64,000 nt of DNA from CAZAFL01 sp964484465. Lineage in GTDB: Bacteria; Bacteroidota; Ignavibacteria; UBA10030; SZUA-254. Below are positions 42,652 to 51,890 of the stretch, piece by piece. The position numbers were made by a program, and so were the translations under genes. The stretch is taken from NCBI GenBank assembly GCA_964484465.1, contig CAZAFL010000002.1:1-64000 (forward strand), in the 5' to 3' direction. The stretch's first letter is position 1. Each line of letters starts with the position of its first letter. The notes beneath the pieces are model-generated. The model saw nothing but the letters and a program-made list of their open reading frames with translations. It was not told the origin of the DNA and did no database searches.

Positions 42652-44007
42652 ATGAAAAAGCTTTCATCAAACTATGTCTGTCAAACATGTGCCTACGAAT
42701 CGCCCCGCTGGTTGGGGAAATGTCCTAACTGCGGTGAATGGAACTCGTTTGTTGAAGAACTCACTCGTAAAATTGCAACGAAACGCGCGATGACGGTGCC
42801 GCAGGCGCGGCCTCTGTCACTTAAAGAAGTAGACGCGGTCGATACTGAGAGGCTTCCATCATCCATCGATGAGTTTGACAGAGTGCTGGGTGGGGGGATC
42901 GTCCCCGGTTCCGTGATTCTGCTTGGCGGCGACCCTGGTGTTGGTAAATCAACGTTGATGATGCAGTTCGCTTCTCAGCTCCGTGATCAGGTTGTTCTTT
43001 ACATCTCGGGAGAAGAATCTGCCAGTCAGATAAAATTAAGAGCGGAACGACTAAATGTAACGCCCTCCGATTCACTGTTAATTTTCCCGGAAACAAACAT
43101 GGAAGTGATCATGGAGACGGTGGAGCGAGCAACGCCCGATGTTATTATTGTCGATTCTGTGCAAACAATGTTCCGTTCCGACCTTGAAAGTTCTGCCGGA
43201 AGTGTTGGGCAGGTTCGGGAGTCGACCGCACAGTTTATGCGCATCGCCAAAAGTAAATCAGTCCCGATATTTCTCATCGGGCACGTGACGAAAGAAGGCG
43301 TCCTTGCGGGACCCAAAGTCATCGAGCATATGGTTGATACGGTACTTCAATTTGAAGGTGAGCGACATTATGCTTACCGCATCCTGCGCGCAATGAAGAA
43401 TCGGTTTGGCTCGACGAATGAAATCGGTATTTTTGAAATGAGGGACAGCGGATTGAGAGAAGTGAAAAACCCCTCCGAGGTGTTTCTTTCCGAGCGGGCT
43501 TACGGTGCGTCGGGTTCCGCAGTTGTTGCCAGCGTCGAAGGAACGAGGCCCATTCTCATTGAAGTGCAGGCGCTTGTTACGCCGACAAGTTACGGGGTTC
43601 CCCAGCGCAATACGACCGGGTTTGATTACAGGAGATTAGGTTTACTGCTCGCCGTTCTAGAGAAACGAATGGGTGTCATGCTCGGTCAGCAAGATGTTTT
43701 TGTAAATATAGCTGGTGGAGTTCGTGTCGATGAACCTGCAGTCGACCTTGGCATAGCATTATCAATCATTTCCAGCTTACGTGATGTCCCTGTTGATTCT
43801 CAATCTGTCATGGTGGGAGAAATCGGGTTGGGAGGGGAAATCCGGACAATCAGTCAAATCGAAAAACGAATTCAGGAAACGGCCAAACTTGGCTTCAAAA
43901 AAATCCTGTTGCCGAAAAATAACTTGAAGAGCAGTGTCCGGAATGGAGGAATCGAGCTTGTCGGAGTTGAACATATCGAAGATGCGGTTCAACTTCTCCT
44001 TCAATGA
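42652..44007 (+). CDS. radA: DNA repair protein RadA
   Basis: A 451-residue RadA (Sms) recombination helicase. The N-terminal zinc finger uses Cys10, Cys13, Cys24 and Cys27. The RecA-like ATPase has Walker A GGDPGVGKST at 92-101 and the RadA-specific KNRFG motif around residue 250. The C-terminal Lon-like domain includes DVFVNIAGGVRVDEPAVDLGIALSI but acts as a DNA-binding scaffold rather than a protease in studied species. It follows nadK by one base. Confidence 0.96.
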   Translation: MKKLSSNYVCQTCAYESPRWLGKCPNCGEWNSFVEELTRKIATKRAMTVPQARPLSLKEVDAVDTERLPSSIDEFDRVLGGGIVPGSVILLGGDPGVGKSTLMMQFASQLRDQVVLYISGEESASQIKLRAERLNVTPSDSLLIFPETNMEVIMETVERATPDVIIVDSVQTMFRSDLESSAGSVGQVRESTAQFMRIAKSKSVPIFLIGHVTKEGVLAGPKVIEHMVDTVLQFEGERHYAYRILRAMKNRFGSTNEIGIFEMRDSGLREVKNPSEVFLSERAYGASGSAVVASVEGTRPILIEVQALVTPTSYGVPQRNTTGFDYRRLGLLLAVLEKRMGVMLGQQDVFVNIAGGVRVDEPAVDLGIALSIISSLRDVPVDSQSVMVGEIGLGGEIRTISQIEKRIQETAKLGFKKILLPKNNLKSSVRNGGIELVGVEHIEDAVQLLLQ

Positions 44008-44088
44008 TTTCTCCGTTGTACTCCTTTCGTTGTTACCCAATCAGTTCAGTATCAATCCAGAAATGTCAAACCTTTGGTATGTATTTAA

Positions 44089-44694
44089 ATGATGAACGAT
44101 AAATTAATGTTGGCGACCAGGAACCGTGGGAAAATACAAGAAATCCGGGACATCCTTCAGATGCTAAATGTAGATATTGTCAGCTTGCTTGATGTTAAAG
44201 CACTCCCAGAGGTCGTGGAAGATGGAACGACGCTTGAAGCGAACGCTTTAAAAAAAGCGCGGGAGATTTTTCTCGCCACGGGCATTCCCGCTCTCGCTGA
44301 CGATTCAGGGCTTGAAGTGTTTGCTCTTGGCATGCGGCCTGGAGTGTTTTCAGCAAGATATGCCGGCGAGCATGTCACATATGAAGCGAACAACCGGAAA
44401 CTTCTCTCGGAGATGAAAAATTGTCCCTTGAGTGAACGGAACGCAAGATTTAGGTGTATCATCGCGTTTGTTGCTCCACATGTCGAAAATATATCGGAAG
44501 GAATTTGCGAAGGGTCTATTGCAACAAAGCCTCGAGGTACAGGAGGCTTTGGCTATGACCCGTTGTTTATCCCAATTGGCTACAACAAGACTTTTGCCGA
44601 GCTATCGATAGAAATTAAGAATAGAATTAGTCATAGATCGCTGGCATTACGGAAAATTCGGGTCAATATTGAAGAATATTTCTCAAACGGGTAA
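44089..44694 (+). CDS. rdgB: RdgB/HAM1 non-canonical purine NTP pyrophosphatase
   Basis: A 201-residue enzyme that hydrolyses ITP, dITP and XTP. It has LMLATRNRGKIQEIRDIL at the N-terminus, ADDSGLEVFALGMRPGVFSARYAGEH with the catalytic Asp, and GTGGFGYDPLFIP near the C-terminus, followed by ISHRSLAL. Two adjacent ATG codons (44089 and 44092) are possible starts; no Shine-Dalgarno is seen. Confidence 0.95.
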   Translation: MMNDKLMLATRNRGKIQEIRDILQMLNVDIVSLLDVKALPEVVEDGTTLEANALKKAREIFLATGIPALADDSGLEVFALGMRPGVFSARYAGEHVTYEANNRKLLSEMKNCPLSERNARFRCIIAFVAPHVENISEGICEGSIATKPRGTGGFGYDPLFIPIGYNKTFAELSIEIKNRISHRSLALRKIRVNIEEYFSNG

Positions 44695-44734
44695 AACAGC
44701 ACCCTTCTCGCAGAAATTTTAATAAACAAAAATC

Positions 44735-44763
44735 TTGATATTGAATTTGTAGATGATTATCTT
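44735..44763 (+). promoter_or_regulatory. Possible promoter before the DUF4905-like gene
   Basis: TTGATA (44735-44740), 17 bases, then TATCTT (44758-44763), 28 bases before the start at 44791. The spacing is ideal and the hexamers are moderate matches. Confidence 0.4.
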
Positions 44764-44790
44764 ATGCGAGAAAAATAGCGATTTGCCTTT

Positions 44791-45654
44791 ATGGCGTGGT
44801 GGAGAACATGGCCGAAGAAAAAACTGAAACATGTTTGGGAATTTGGAACACAGGGTGTTCTCTGGAGATTGCTTGCCTCGCGAAACGGGCTTTTTGTTGG
44901 TGAGGATAGAGATGTAGATGCCAAGTCCGTTTCTTTTTTCTGTCTTGACCGGATTTCTGGAAATGTGCTTTGGAAAAATATTCATTTCGATGAACGCTGG
45001 TGGATAGGTATGGAAGCGGTACATGATGATGTGCTGTTTCTTCACGAATACGCAACCCCGGATCTACCCGAACATAAAAACATCTATGCAGTCTCACTCG
45101 CAACAGGATCTACAAAGTGGATAAATACCACGTTAACTTTTTTGTTTGCATACAAAGGATACGTTTATGCCAGTCAGGATTCATTCGACCATCGGAAATT
45201 TTTCGAGCTCGATGTTCAAACCGGTGCAGTTACCCGGGAAGTAGAAGTTGAATATGTCAACGCGCTCAGGGATATTGCGTTTTCGAACGCTGTCGAGCAG
45301 ATCGAACTTCCTCGCCCGGAAAATACGCTCCGTGCGGATGAAATTAATGTCCTGAGAGCGATTGAGAAGGTTCGGTTTGGTGCAAAAAGGATTGGTCAGA
45401 TAGAATATCTTGACAAAAATCCTTTCGTGATTCTTGGATATTATGATAACGTGAGTAAGAATCCTACCAGTGAGGTTTTTAACCAGCATCTTGTAGTGTT
45501 TGAGGGCGGACAGTCACAAGTTGTATTGCAGGAAATGATCGCGACAGGTCTTGCAACATCGCTTCCGGGTACATTTTTCTGCATAGAGGATTATCTTTAC
45601 TACATCAGGGATAAAAAGGTGCTGACGAGTATCAATTGTTCAACAAATTCGTAG
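44791..45654 (+). CDS. DUF4905-like protein
   Basis: A 287-residue protein without signal peptide or membrane span. Aromatic and beta-rich; LKHVWEFGTQGVLWRLL, CLDRISGNVLWKN, DERWWIGMEAVHDDVLFLHEY and KNIYAVSLATGSTKWIN resemble DUF4905 proteins and look like blades of a beta-propeller (PQQ-like repeats). DUF4905 proteins are known mainly from Bacteroidota and relatives; function unknown. The PhzF-family gene follows three bases after its stop. The family call is from memory of the pattern. Confidence 0.65.
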   Translation: MAWWRTWPKKKLKHVWEFGTQGVLWRLLASRNGLFVGEDRDVDAKSVSFFCLDRISGNVLWKNIHFDERWWIGMEAVHDDVLFLHEYATPDLPEHKNIYAVSLATGSTKWINTTLTFLFAYKGYVYASQDSFDHRKFFELDVQTGAVTREVEVEYVNALRDIAFSNAVEQIELPRPENTLRADEINVLRAIEKVRFGAKRIGQIEYLDKNPFVILGYYDNVSKNPTSEVFNQHLVVFEGGQSQVVLQEMIATGLATSLPGTFFCIEDYLYYIRDKKVLTSINCSTNS

Positions 45655-45657
45655 AAG

Positions 45658-46563
45658 ATGATCAAGATTAACATTAAACAGGTCGATGCGTTTACGGCAA
45701 CTCCCCACACGGGAAATCCCGCCGGGGTTGTTTTGGAGGGGGAGAATCTGAGCGAGCGCCAGATGCAGTCTGTGGCACGCGAAATGAATATCTCAGAGAC
45801 GGCTTTTATTCTTCCCCCGAGCAGAAATGATGCAGATTTACGCATCCGATGGTTTACACCAACTACGGAAGTTCCGCTGTGCGGTCACGCAACAATTGCC
45901 AGTTTTCATGCTCTTGCGGAAGAAGGGAAAGCGGGTATGGCGAATGATGGGGCCTATCATTTTGAGCTGGAAACTGCGTCAGGAATTCTCCCCGTCGATG
46001 TGGCGAAAGAGAAAGGGTCGATTTCGGTGATGTTTGGCCTGAAAATTCCGTCCTTTGAGCGAGTAACACATTACAAGCTCGACCTTGTTCGTGTTCTTAA
46101 TATTTCACTGAACGAATTTGATAATAAGATGTCGATTTTGCGCAGTGATTATCTCTTCATCCCGGTCCGGAGACTGCACACGCTCTTTGCCATGAAACCG
46201 AATTTCCTTTCAATGACGAAATTTCTTATGACGCATAAACTTGGCGGAATGTGTGTGTTTACAACCGAAACCATCGACCGCGATTCTGTGGTTCACTCTC
46301 GTTTCTTTGCGCCGCATCTCGGTATTAATGAAGACCCTGTGACAGGTTCGGCTCACGGTCCGCTTGCGGTATTGTTATATCAAAACGGACTGTTGAAATG
46401 TGATGATGACCGATGTGTGTTTCAAGGCGAACAAGGAGACGCTGTGGGCAGGCGGGGCCGTGTCATGGTCGACATGCGTCTGGACAACAACACGCCATCA
46501 ACGGTGCGGATCGGCGGCACCGCTGTCACTGTCCTCGATGGCAATATGATTGTACAAGAATAA
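45658..46563 (+). CDS. PhzF family isomerase/epimerase-fold protein
   Basis: A 301-residue member of the PhzF family (diaminopimelate epimerase fold). It shows QVDAFTATPHTGNPAGVV, ISETAFILPP with Glu47 at the catalytic position of PhzF, TPTTEVPLCGHATIAS, and EDPVTGSAHGPLAVLL near the C-terminus. No phenazine genes are nearby, so the substrate is unknown; most members of this family have no assigned reaction. It is probably co-transcribed with the DUF4905-like gene. Confidence 0.88.
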   Translation: MIKINIKQVDAFTATPHTGNPAGVVLEGENLSERQMQSVAREMNISETAFILPPSRNDADLRIRWFTPTTEVPLCGHATIASFHALAEEGKAGMANDGAYHFELETASGILPVDVAKEKGSISVMFGLKIPSFERVTHYKLDLVRVLNISLNEFDNKMSILRSDYLFIPVRRLHTLFAMKPNFLSMTKFLMTHKLGGMCVFTTETIDRDSVVHSRFFAPHLGINEDPVTGSAHGPLAVLLYQNGLLKCDDDRCVFQGEQGDAVGRRGRVMVDMRLDNNTPSTVRIGGTAVTVLDGNMIVQE

Positions 46564-46591
46564 GAACACGATTCAGTTCCCCTGACTTTTC

Positions 46592-48613
46592 ATGCCTCTC
46601 CATGTAGTGTTATTTCTTTTCCTGCTTTGTGGAACGCTTGTCCTGTTTTTGTACAACGTCAGGCGTCTTATTTCCTATTTGTTCATCGGCAAGCCGGAAC
46701 AACGCACAGATCATTGGAAACAACGAGTATGGACGACGCTTGTCGTCGCATTCGGGCAAACGAAACTTCTTCGGGAGCCGCTTGCAGGCATTATGCATTT
46801 ATTTATTTTTTGGGGATTTGTTATCCTCCTTCTGGCAATTCTTGAATCCATCGGCCAGGGATTATCTCCCGGATTCTCATTTTCGTTTATCGGACCTCTA
46901 TATCCACCCCTCCTTGCCGGTGAAGACCTCTTGGGTGTGTTTGTGATCGGTTCGGTTCTGCTTGCTCTCTTCAGGCGGTATGTAACACGACCGGAGAGGT
47001 TACTTGTTGAACATCATTCTCAGGTTGATGCGACCATCATTCTTCTTCTGATACTGCTGGTTATGTGTTCCATGTTCGGCCAAAACGCTGCAAGTATAAG
47101 CCGCGGCGAACCCGTAGGAGGCAGCGCACGGTTTGTTTCAAGTGCAATTTCAACCGTTTTTAACGGTCTTTCTCCGGAAAGTAAGGAATTTTGGTTTCAT
47201 TCCTTCTGGTGGATGCACATCATGGTGGTCCTTGGGTTCATGAATTATCTTCCCTATTCAAAACACTTGCACGTGCTTTCATCGGTGCCTAATGTATATC
47301 TTGCAAAACTCGGCGCCAGAGGGCAATTGAAACCGTTAAACTTGCAGGATGAGACGGCAACAAAGTTTGGGGCATCTGATGTTGATGACATGACGTGGAA
47401 GCAATTGCTTGATGGGTATACATGTACTGAATGCGGCAGATGTACGGCAGCCTGCCCGGCAGCAATCACCGGCAAACCGCTTTCCCCGAAAAAAATTATC
47501 GTCGATATTCGCAAGCGGACGATGGAAAAAGCGCCGCTCTTGCTCGCCAAGGCGTATGACCCTGCCGCCGGGGAAAGTGGCACAGAAGGGCAGCTACATC
47601 CAATTCAGAAAACTCTCGTGGATAATTATGTTTCGGAAGACGAACTCTGGGCATGTACGACATGCATGGCCTGTGTACAGGAATGTCCGGTGATGATTGA
47701 ACATGTCGATTCCATTGTCGATATGCGCAGGTATCTGGTGCTCAACGAGTCCCGCTTTCCCAAAGAAATGCAGGCGACGTTCCAGAATCTCGAACGGAAC
47801 TTTACTCCGTGGGGGTTCAGTCATTCAAGCCGGGCTGACTGGGCGGAAGATTTACAGATTCCCCGGCTATCGGAACAACCGGACGCTGAAATTCTTTTTT
47901 GGGTGGGATGTGCTGGTGCGTACGACGTACGGTACAAGAAAGTAACGCATGCCTTTGCCAGGTTGATGAAAATGGCAGACATAAGGTTTGCAATTCTCGG
48001 TACGGAAGAGAAATGTACCGGTGATCCCGCACGACGGGCAGGGAATGAATATCTTGCTCAGATGCTGATGACGGAAAATGTCGGAATGCTGAATAACTAC
48101 AAGGTAAGAAAAATCGTCACCACCTGCCCTCACTGTTTTAATATTTTTAAGAATGAATATCCTCACTTCGGCGGGAAGTATGAGGTGATTCATCACACGG
48201 AGTTTATTAAGGGATTGATTGAATCGGGGAAGATAAAACTGACAAAGGAGAAAAGGGCAAAAATTACCTATCACGATTCCTGCTACCTTGGAAGGTATAA
48301 TCAGCTCTACGAGCAGCCCCGCAATGTTATCGAGTCGATTCCGGGAGTTGAAACTGTCGAGATGAAGCGCTCCCGGGATAAGGGGTTTTGCTGCGGCGCG
48401 GGCGGGGCAAGAATGTTTATGGAAGAGCACATCGGCAAGAGAGTAAATATCGAACGGACAGAAGAGGCATTAGCTCTGAAGCCCGATGTTATTGGTACGG
48501 CCTGTCCGTTCTGCATGACGATGATGACGGATGGCGTAAAAGCGAAAGAGGCAACCGACAATGTTCTGGTGAAAGATATTGCTGAGCTTGTCCTTGAGGC
48601 AGTGGAGGGATGA
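46592..48613 (+). CDS. Membrane-bound HdrD-like Fe-S oxidoreductase (EMO type)
   Basis: A 673-residue fusion. Residues about 1-250 form a NarI-like membrane domain with candidate heme histidines in LAGIMHLFIFWGF and FWFHSFWWMHIMV. Two 4Fe-4S motifs follow: Cys278/281/284/288 and Cys355/358/361/365. The C-terminal half has two cysteine-rich HdrD domains; the first carries CTGD in place of CCG plus CPHC, the second has CCGAGG plus CPFC. This is the architecture of ETF:menaquinone oxidoreductases (EMO) that feed electrons from acyl-CoA dehydrogenases into the quinone pool. No etfAB is in the window, so the partner is unproven. Confidence 0.85.
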   Translation: MPLHVVLFLFLLCGTLVLFLYNVRRLISYLFIGKPEQRTDHWKQRVWTTLVVAFGQTKLLREPLAGIMHLFIFWGFVILLLAILESIGQGLSPGFSFSFIGPLYPPLLAGEDLLGVFVIGSVLLALFRRYVTRPERLLVEHHSQVDATIILLLILLVMCSMFGQNAASISRGEPVGGSARFVSSAISTVFNGLSPESKEFWFHSFWWMHIMVVLGFMNYLPYSKHLHVLSSVPNVYLAKLGARGQLKPLNLQDETATKFGASDVDDMTWKQLLDGYTCTECGRCTAACPAAITGKPLSPKKIIVDIRKRTMEKAPLLLAKAYDPAAGESGTEGQLHPIQKTLVDNYVSEDELWACTTCMACVQECPVMIEHVDSIVDMRRYLVLNESRFPKEMQATFQNLERNFTPWGFSHSSRADWAEDLQIPRLSEQPDAEILFWVGCAGAYDVRYKKVTHAFARLMKMADIRFAILGTEEKCTGDPARRAGNEYLAQMLMTENVGMLNNYKVRKIVTTCPHCFNIFKNEYPHFGGKYEVIHHTEFIKGLIESGKIKLTKEKRAKITYHDSCYLGRYNQLYEQPRNVIESIPGVETVEMKRSRDKGFCCGAGGARMFMEEHIGKRVNIERTEEALALKPDVIGTACPFCMTMMTDGVKAKEATDNVLVKDIAELVLEAVEG

Positions 48614-48651
48614 TATGCTAATCTTTAGAAGGTTTGAACCGTTTTAAGGAT

Positions 48652-49116
48652 TCATTTTGAAGGACCGGACAGGAACTTCTTCAAATCTTCAAACCCTGTA
48701 AACGTTTTTGTTACACATCCTAATATCCATCCCGGCACTTCATGTAACGGAACAGAGGTCACGAAGTATACCGGTTTCCTGAAGAATTTTGCCATTGTCA
48801 GTTCGCCTTTTGTGCCGGCTCCTTTTGCCGCTCCTTCGTCCCAATAGCAAATAATGTAATCCGATCGCTCGGCAATTTCCCGGCAATCGATTTCGACAAG
48901 ATGACGGACAATTTCCTGGTACAATGTTACATTGTCGGTTTTCAGCTTCCGGAAATCAATACCGGGATAATTATCATTGAAGAATTTATCGCTTTCAATG
49001 TTCGGGTTGAACACATCGTGTGCAAGCCTATGTTCCAGCCATTGCTGCATCTCTTTTCGCCAATGCACGCCCTCCCCGTCTGCATATTCCATACCGCCGG
49101 AAAGATATACTCTCAT
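48652..49116 (-). CDS. Nucleoside 2-deoxyribosyltransferase-like protein
   Basis: A 154-residue cytoplasmic protein. MRVYLSGGMEY, SDYIICYWDEGAAKGAGTKGELTMAKFFRKPVYFV and the intervening HLVEIDCREIAERSD match the Rossmann-like nucleoside 2-deoxyribosyltransferase/DUF4406 superfamily. The GTKGE segment contains the candidate catalytic Glu. Substrate unknown. It is convergent with the Fe-S oxidoreductase gene, 38 bases away, with no strong terminator between. Confidence 0.7.
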   Translation of the reverse strand: MRVYLSGGMEYADGEGVHWRKEMQQWLEHRLAHDVFNPNIESDKFFNDNYPGIDFRKLKTDNVTLYQEIVRHLVEIDCREIAERSDYIICYWDEGAAKGAGTKGELTMAKFFRKPVYFVTSVPLHEVPGWILGCVTKTFTGFEDLKKFLSGPSK

Positions 49117-49172
49117 TTTTTTTCGATGTTAGTATGCATGAAGAATTTTTGCTACCTCACAGGTTCCGGCAG

Positions 49173-49835
49173 TTATCCGAATTTATAAATATCTACCATC
49201 GGCATGACAAGGGAATAGAGCAGCCACAATGTTATGCCGGCTGAGAGCGGGACTGAAAGATTATCGTCAATTCCTGTCGGAAGAACTTCAGCGATCGTGC
49301 CGGCCAGCGCAGCAACCGAACCGATAATATATTCACCGGCACGGTATTCAATTTTTGGAGTAAGGATAACCACGATAACTGCGCTCAGGAAGAATGCCAG
49401 GCTTCCCTCAATCGATTTTCTGAACAGAGGGTGTCTGCCGAACCGCTTTCCGACGAGTGCTGCAGTTAAATCAGAAATGATGAGAATGGAAAAGCACGTT
49501 ATTGCGATGATTTTTGGAAAAAATAGGATGCATAATGTTGCCGAAATCAGCACATAAGTGGCGCCGTTAAGTCTTTTTTTCAGAAGATCACTTTCACTCG
49601 GTCGCAGGAGCCATCCAAAAATCCTGTAGAACTGGTCTTGCACAGGCTTGACGTAATGTCGCATGATGTCGACCGCGATGCATGCGAGTGTTACCGGAAT
49701 GATTATGCTCAATGCTGTCGCGCGCGGATAAAAAAAATATGCTACAGGAATTGAGAGCGAGCAGAGGTGGATTGCTTTCCGGATAAGTTCTATCCTGTAT
49801 TCACCGCTGCTCTTTGACAGGTCTTCAGGCACCAC
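49173..49835 (-). CDS. Sec59/Dgk1-type CTP-dependent lipid or polyprenol kinase-like protein
   Basis: A 220-residue protein with about six or seven membrane spans. ELIRKAIHLCSLSIPVAYFF at the N-terminus and SDLTAALVGKRFGRHPLFRKSIEGSLAFFLSA (Asp, GKRFG, KSxEGS) are the conserved elements of the dolichol kinase/diacylglycerol kinase/VTE5-VTE6 family. It starts with GTG whose G is the last base of the ftsH stop, so it is coupled to ftsH. The substrate could be diacylglycerol, a polyprenol or a short prenol; not resolvable here. Confidence 0.75.
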   Translation of the reverse strand: MVPEDLSKSSGEYRIELIRKAIHLCSLSIPVAYFFYPRATALSIIIPVTLACIAVDIMRHYVKPVQDQFYRIFGWLLRPSESDLLKKRLNGATYVLISATLCILFFPKIIAITCFSILIISDLTAALVGKRFGRHPLFRKSIEGSLAFFLSAVIVVILTPKIEYRAGEYIIGSVAALAGTIAEVLPTGIDDNLSVPLSAGITLWLLYSLVMPMVDIYKFG

Positions 49836-51874
49836 TATTTCGTCGGTTCTCCCTGAGCGGTTGCGTTAAGGGATTGTTCCTGCCCGTTGTTACGGCGTTC
49901 AAGAGGCGGGAGCTCTTCCCCGCGGATAATTTTATCCACTTCCTCTCCATCGAGGATCTCCCGATCAAGCAATGCAAGCGAAATTCGGTGTAATGCTTCA
50001 ATATTTTCCTGAAGGATTTTTTCCGCACGGAGCATCCCGTTTGTCACAATCTTTTTCACTTCTTCGTCGATTGCGACCGAGGTCGATTCGGAATAATTTT
50101 TCGAGCGTGTAATTTCTCTTCCGAGGAATATTTCTTCTTCCTTCGTTCCATAGGAAAGCGGTCCCAGGCGTTCGCTCATCCCCCATTCGCAAACCATTTT
50201 ATGTGCGAGGTTCGTGGCCCGCTCGATATCGTTACCCGCACCGGTCGTCAGTTCATTAAATATGAGTTTTTCCGCTGCACGTCCGCCAAGCGCGTATGTG
50301 ATCATAGCTTCCAGGTATTCCTTGGAGTATGTATGTTTTTCGTCGATCGGCAGATAGGTTGTTACGCCGAGTGCGCGCCCGCGGGGGATGATGGTGACTT
50401 TGTGCACAGGGTCGGCTTCCGGGATTTTTTTTGCGACGAGCACGTGTCCGGATTCATGATACGCGGTAACCTTCTTTTCCCGCTCTGAAATGATGAGGCT
50501 CTTCCGCTCAGTTCCCATCATCACTTTGTCTTTTGCCTCTTCAAAGTGACGCATCGTCACTGATTTTTCATTCTGACGGGCGGCGAGAAGTGCGGCTTCG
50601 TTCACAAGATTTGCGAGGTCGGCGCCAGCGAGTCCGGGTGTCCCTTTTGCAAGCACTTCGAGCTTCACGTCGGAGTCGAGCGGGATATTGCGAGTATGAA
50701 CCTTCAGAATTCCTTCCCTTCCACGGACATCCGGCCGGTCCACAACAACCTGGCGGTCAAACCGCCCCGGCCGAAGAAGCGCTGGGTCGAGTACATCCGG
50801 CCTGTTCGTTGCTGCAATGATAATGACGCCGCTATTCTGTTCGAATCCGTCCATCTCTACAAGGAGCTGGTTCAATGTCTGTTCTCGTTCGTCATGTCCG
50901 CCGCCCAGGCCGGCTCCGCGATGTCGTCCTACAGCGTCGATTTCATCGATGAAGATAATCGCCGGGGCATTTTTCTTTCCTGTGTCGAATAGATCCCGAA
51001 CACGGCTTGCGCCGACGCCAACAAACATTTCGACAAAATCGGCGCCGGAAATAGAGAAGAACGGTACGCCTGCTTCTCCAGCGACGGCGCGGGCGAGGAG
51101 AGTTTTGCCGGTACCTGGAGGTCCAAGCAGGAGAACTCCGCGGGGGATTTTCCCGCCTAGCCGCTGGAATTTTGTCGGCTCCTTAAGAAATTCTATAATC
51201 TCCTGTAATTCAACTTTTGCCTCGTCAGCTCCTGCGACATCCTGGAATGTCACTTTCGGTGCACCTTCATTAATTGTTTTCGCACGGCTTTTACCGAATG
51301 AGAAGATCCCTTTTGTGCCCATGCCTTGCATGCGGCGCATGATGATTAGCCAGATACCGAAGATCAGGAGCCACGGCAAAGCACTCAATAGCGTGTTTGT
51401 CCAGATATTATCTTCTTTTGAGATTGTGAAGCGAATACCCTTATCGTTCCAGTTCTGTACCAGCGCACCGTCAACGTAGGGGAGTGTGACAACAAATTTT
51501 TCAGCGCGCGCTTTTTTTCCGCTCGATGTCATGACATCCATCGGTTCCTTGAGAACGCCATGGAAATCATAGTTATTGAGGTCGGATTTTTTGATCGTCG
51601 CAGTCTTGATCTGTCCGTCCTTCAAAAGCTCAAGATATTGGGTATATTCCAGGTCGTACTCAGAGCTTTGAGGGTCACGGAACAGGTTCATGACGAAGAA
51701 TACGAGTAGAATAATTGCCAGCCAGCCCAGGACAACTTTGAGGACTTTCCCCCAATTAAAATCGTCGTCATTTCTGAACTGGGGCTTCGGCAGACGGGGA
51801 CGTCTTTGCCGCGTGAGCCGTTTCGGGGTTCGGGGTTCGTTTTTCTGTTTGTTATTTTGTTTGAAATCTTCCAT
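49835..51874 (-). CDS. ftsH: ATP-dependent zinc metalloprotease FtsH
   Basis: A 679-residue membrane-anchored AAA+ protease. A basic N-terminal stretch (1-40) is followed by TM1 (about 47-64), a periplasmic domain and TM2 (about 161-180). Walker A GPPGTGKT is at 251-258, Walker B IIFIDEID at 306-313, and the second region of homology ends RPGRFDR. The zinc site reads HESGH at 473-477 rather than the more usual HEAGH. It degrades misassembled membrane proteins and, in many bacteria, LpxC. It follows hpt on the same strand. Confidence 0.97.
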   Translation of the reverse strand: MEDFKQNNKQKNEPRTPKRLTRQRRPRLPKPQFRNDDDFNWGKVLKVVLGWLAIILLVFFVMNLFRDPQSSEYDLEYTQYLELLKDGQIKTATIKKSDLNNYDFHGVLKEPMDVMTSSGKKARAEKFVVTLPYVDGALVQNWNDKGIRFTISKEDNIWTNTLLSALPWLLIFGIWLIIMRRMQGMGTKGIFSFGKSRAKTINEGAPKVTFQDVAGADEAKVELQEIIEFLKEPTKFQRLGGKIPRGVLLLGPPGTGKTLLARAVAGEAGVPFFSISGADFVEMFVGVGASRVRDLFDTGKKNAPAIIFIDEIDAVGRHRGAGLGGGHDEREQTLNQLLVEMDGFEQNSGVIIIAATNRPDVLDPALLRPGRFDRQVVVDRPDVRGREGILKVHTRNIPLDSDVKLEVLAKGTPGLAGADLANLVNEAALLAARQNEKSVTMRHFEEAKDKVMMGTERKSLIISEREKKVTAYHESGHVLVAKKIPEADPVHKVTIIPRGRALGVTTYLPIDEKHTYSKEYLEAMITYALGGRAAEKLIFNELTTGAGNDIERATNLAHKMVCEWGMSERLGPLSYGTKEEEIFLGREITRSKNYSESTSVAIDEEVKKIVTNGMLRAEKILQENIEALHRISLALLDREILDGEEVDKIIRGEELPPLERRNNGQEQSLNATAQGEPTK

Positions 51875-51890
51875 TGAGTACTTTCATTTT

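Noticed and set aside
50817..51479. 220-codon plus-strand frame opposite ftsH
   Set aside because: Lies wholly antisense to the conserved FtsH ATPase domain; Ser/Arg/Pro-rich shadow.
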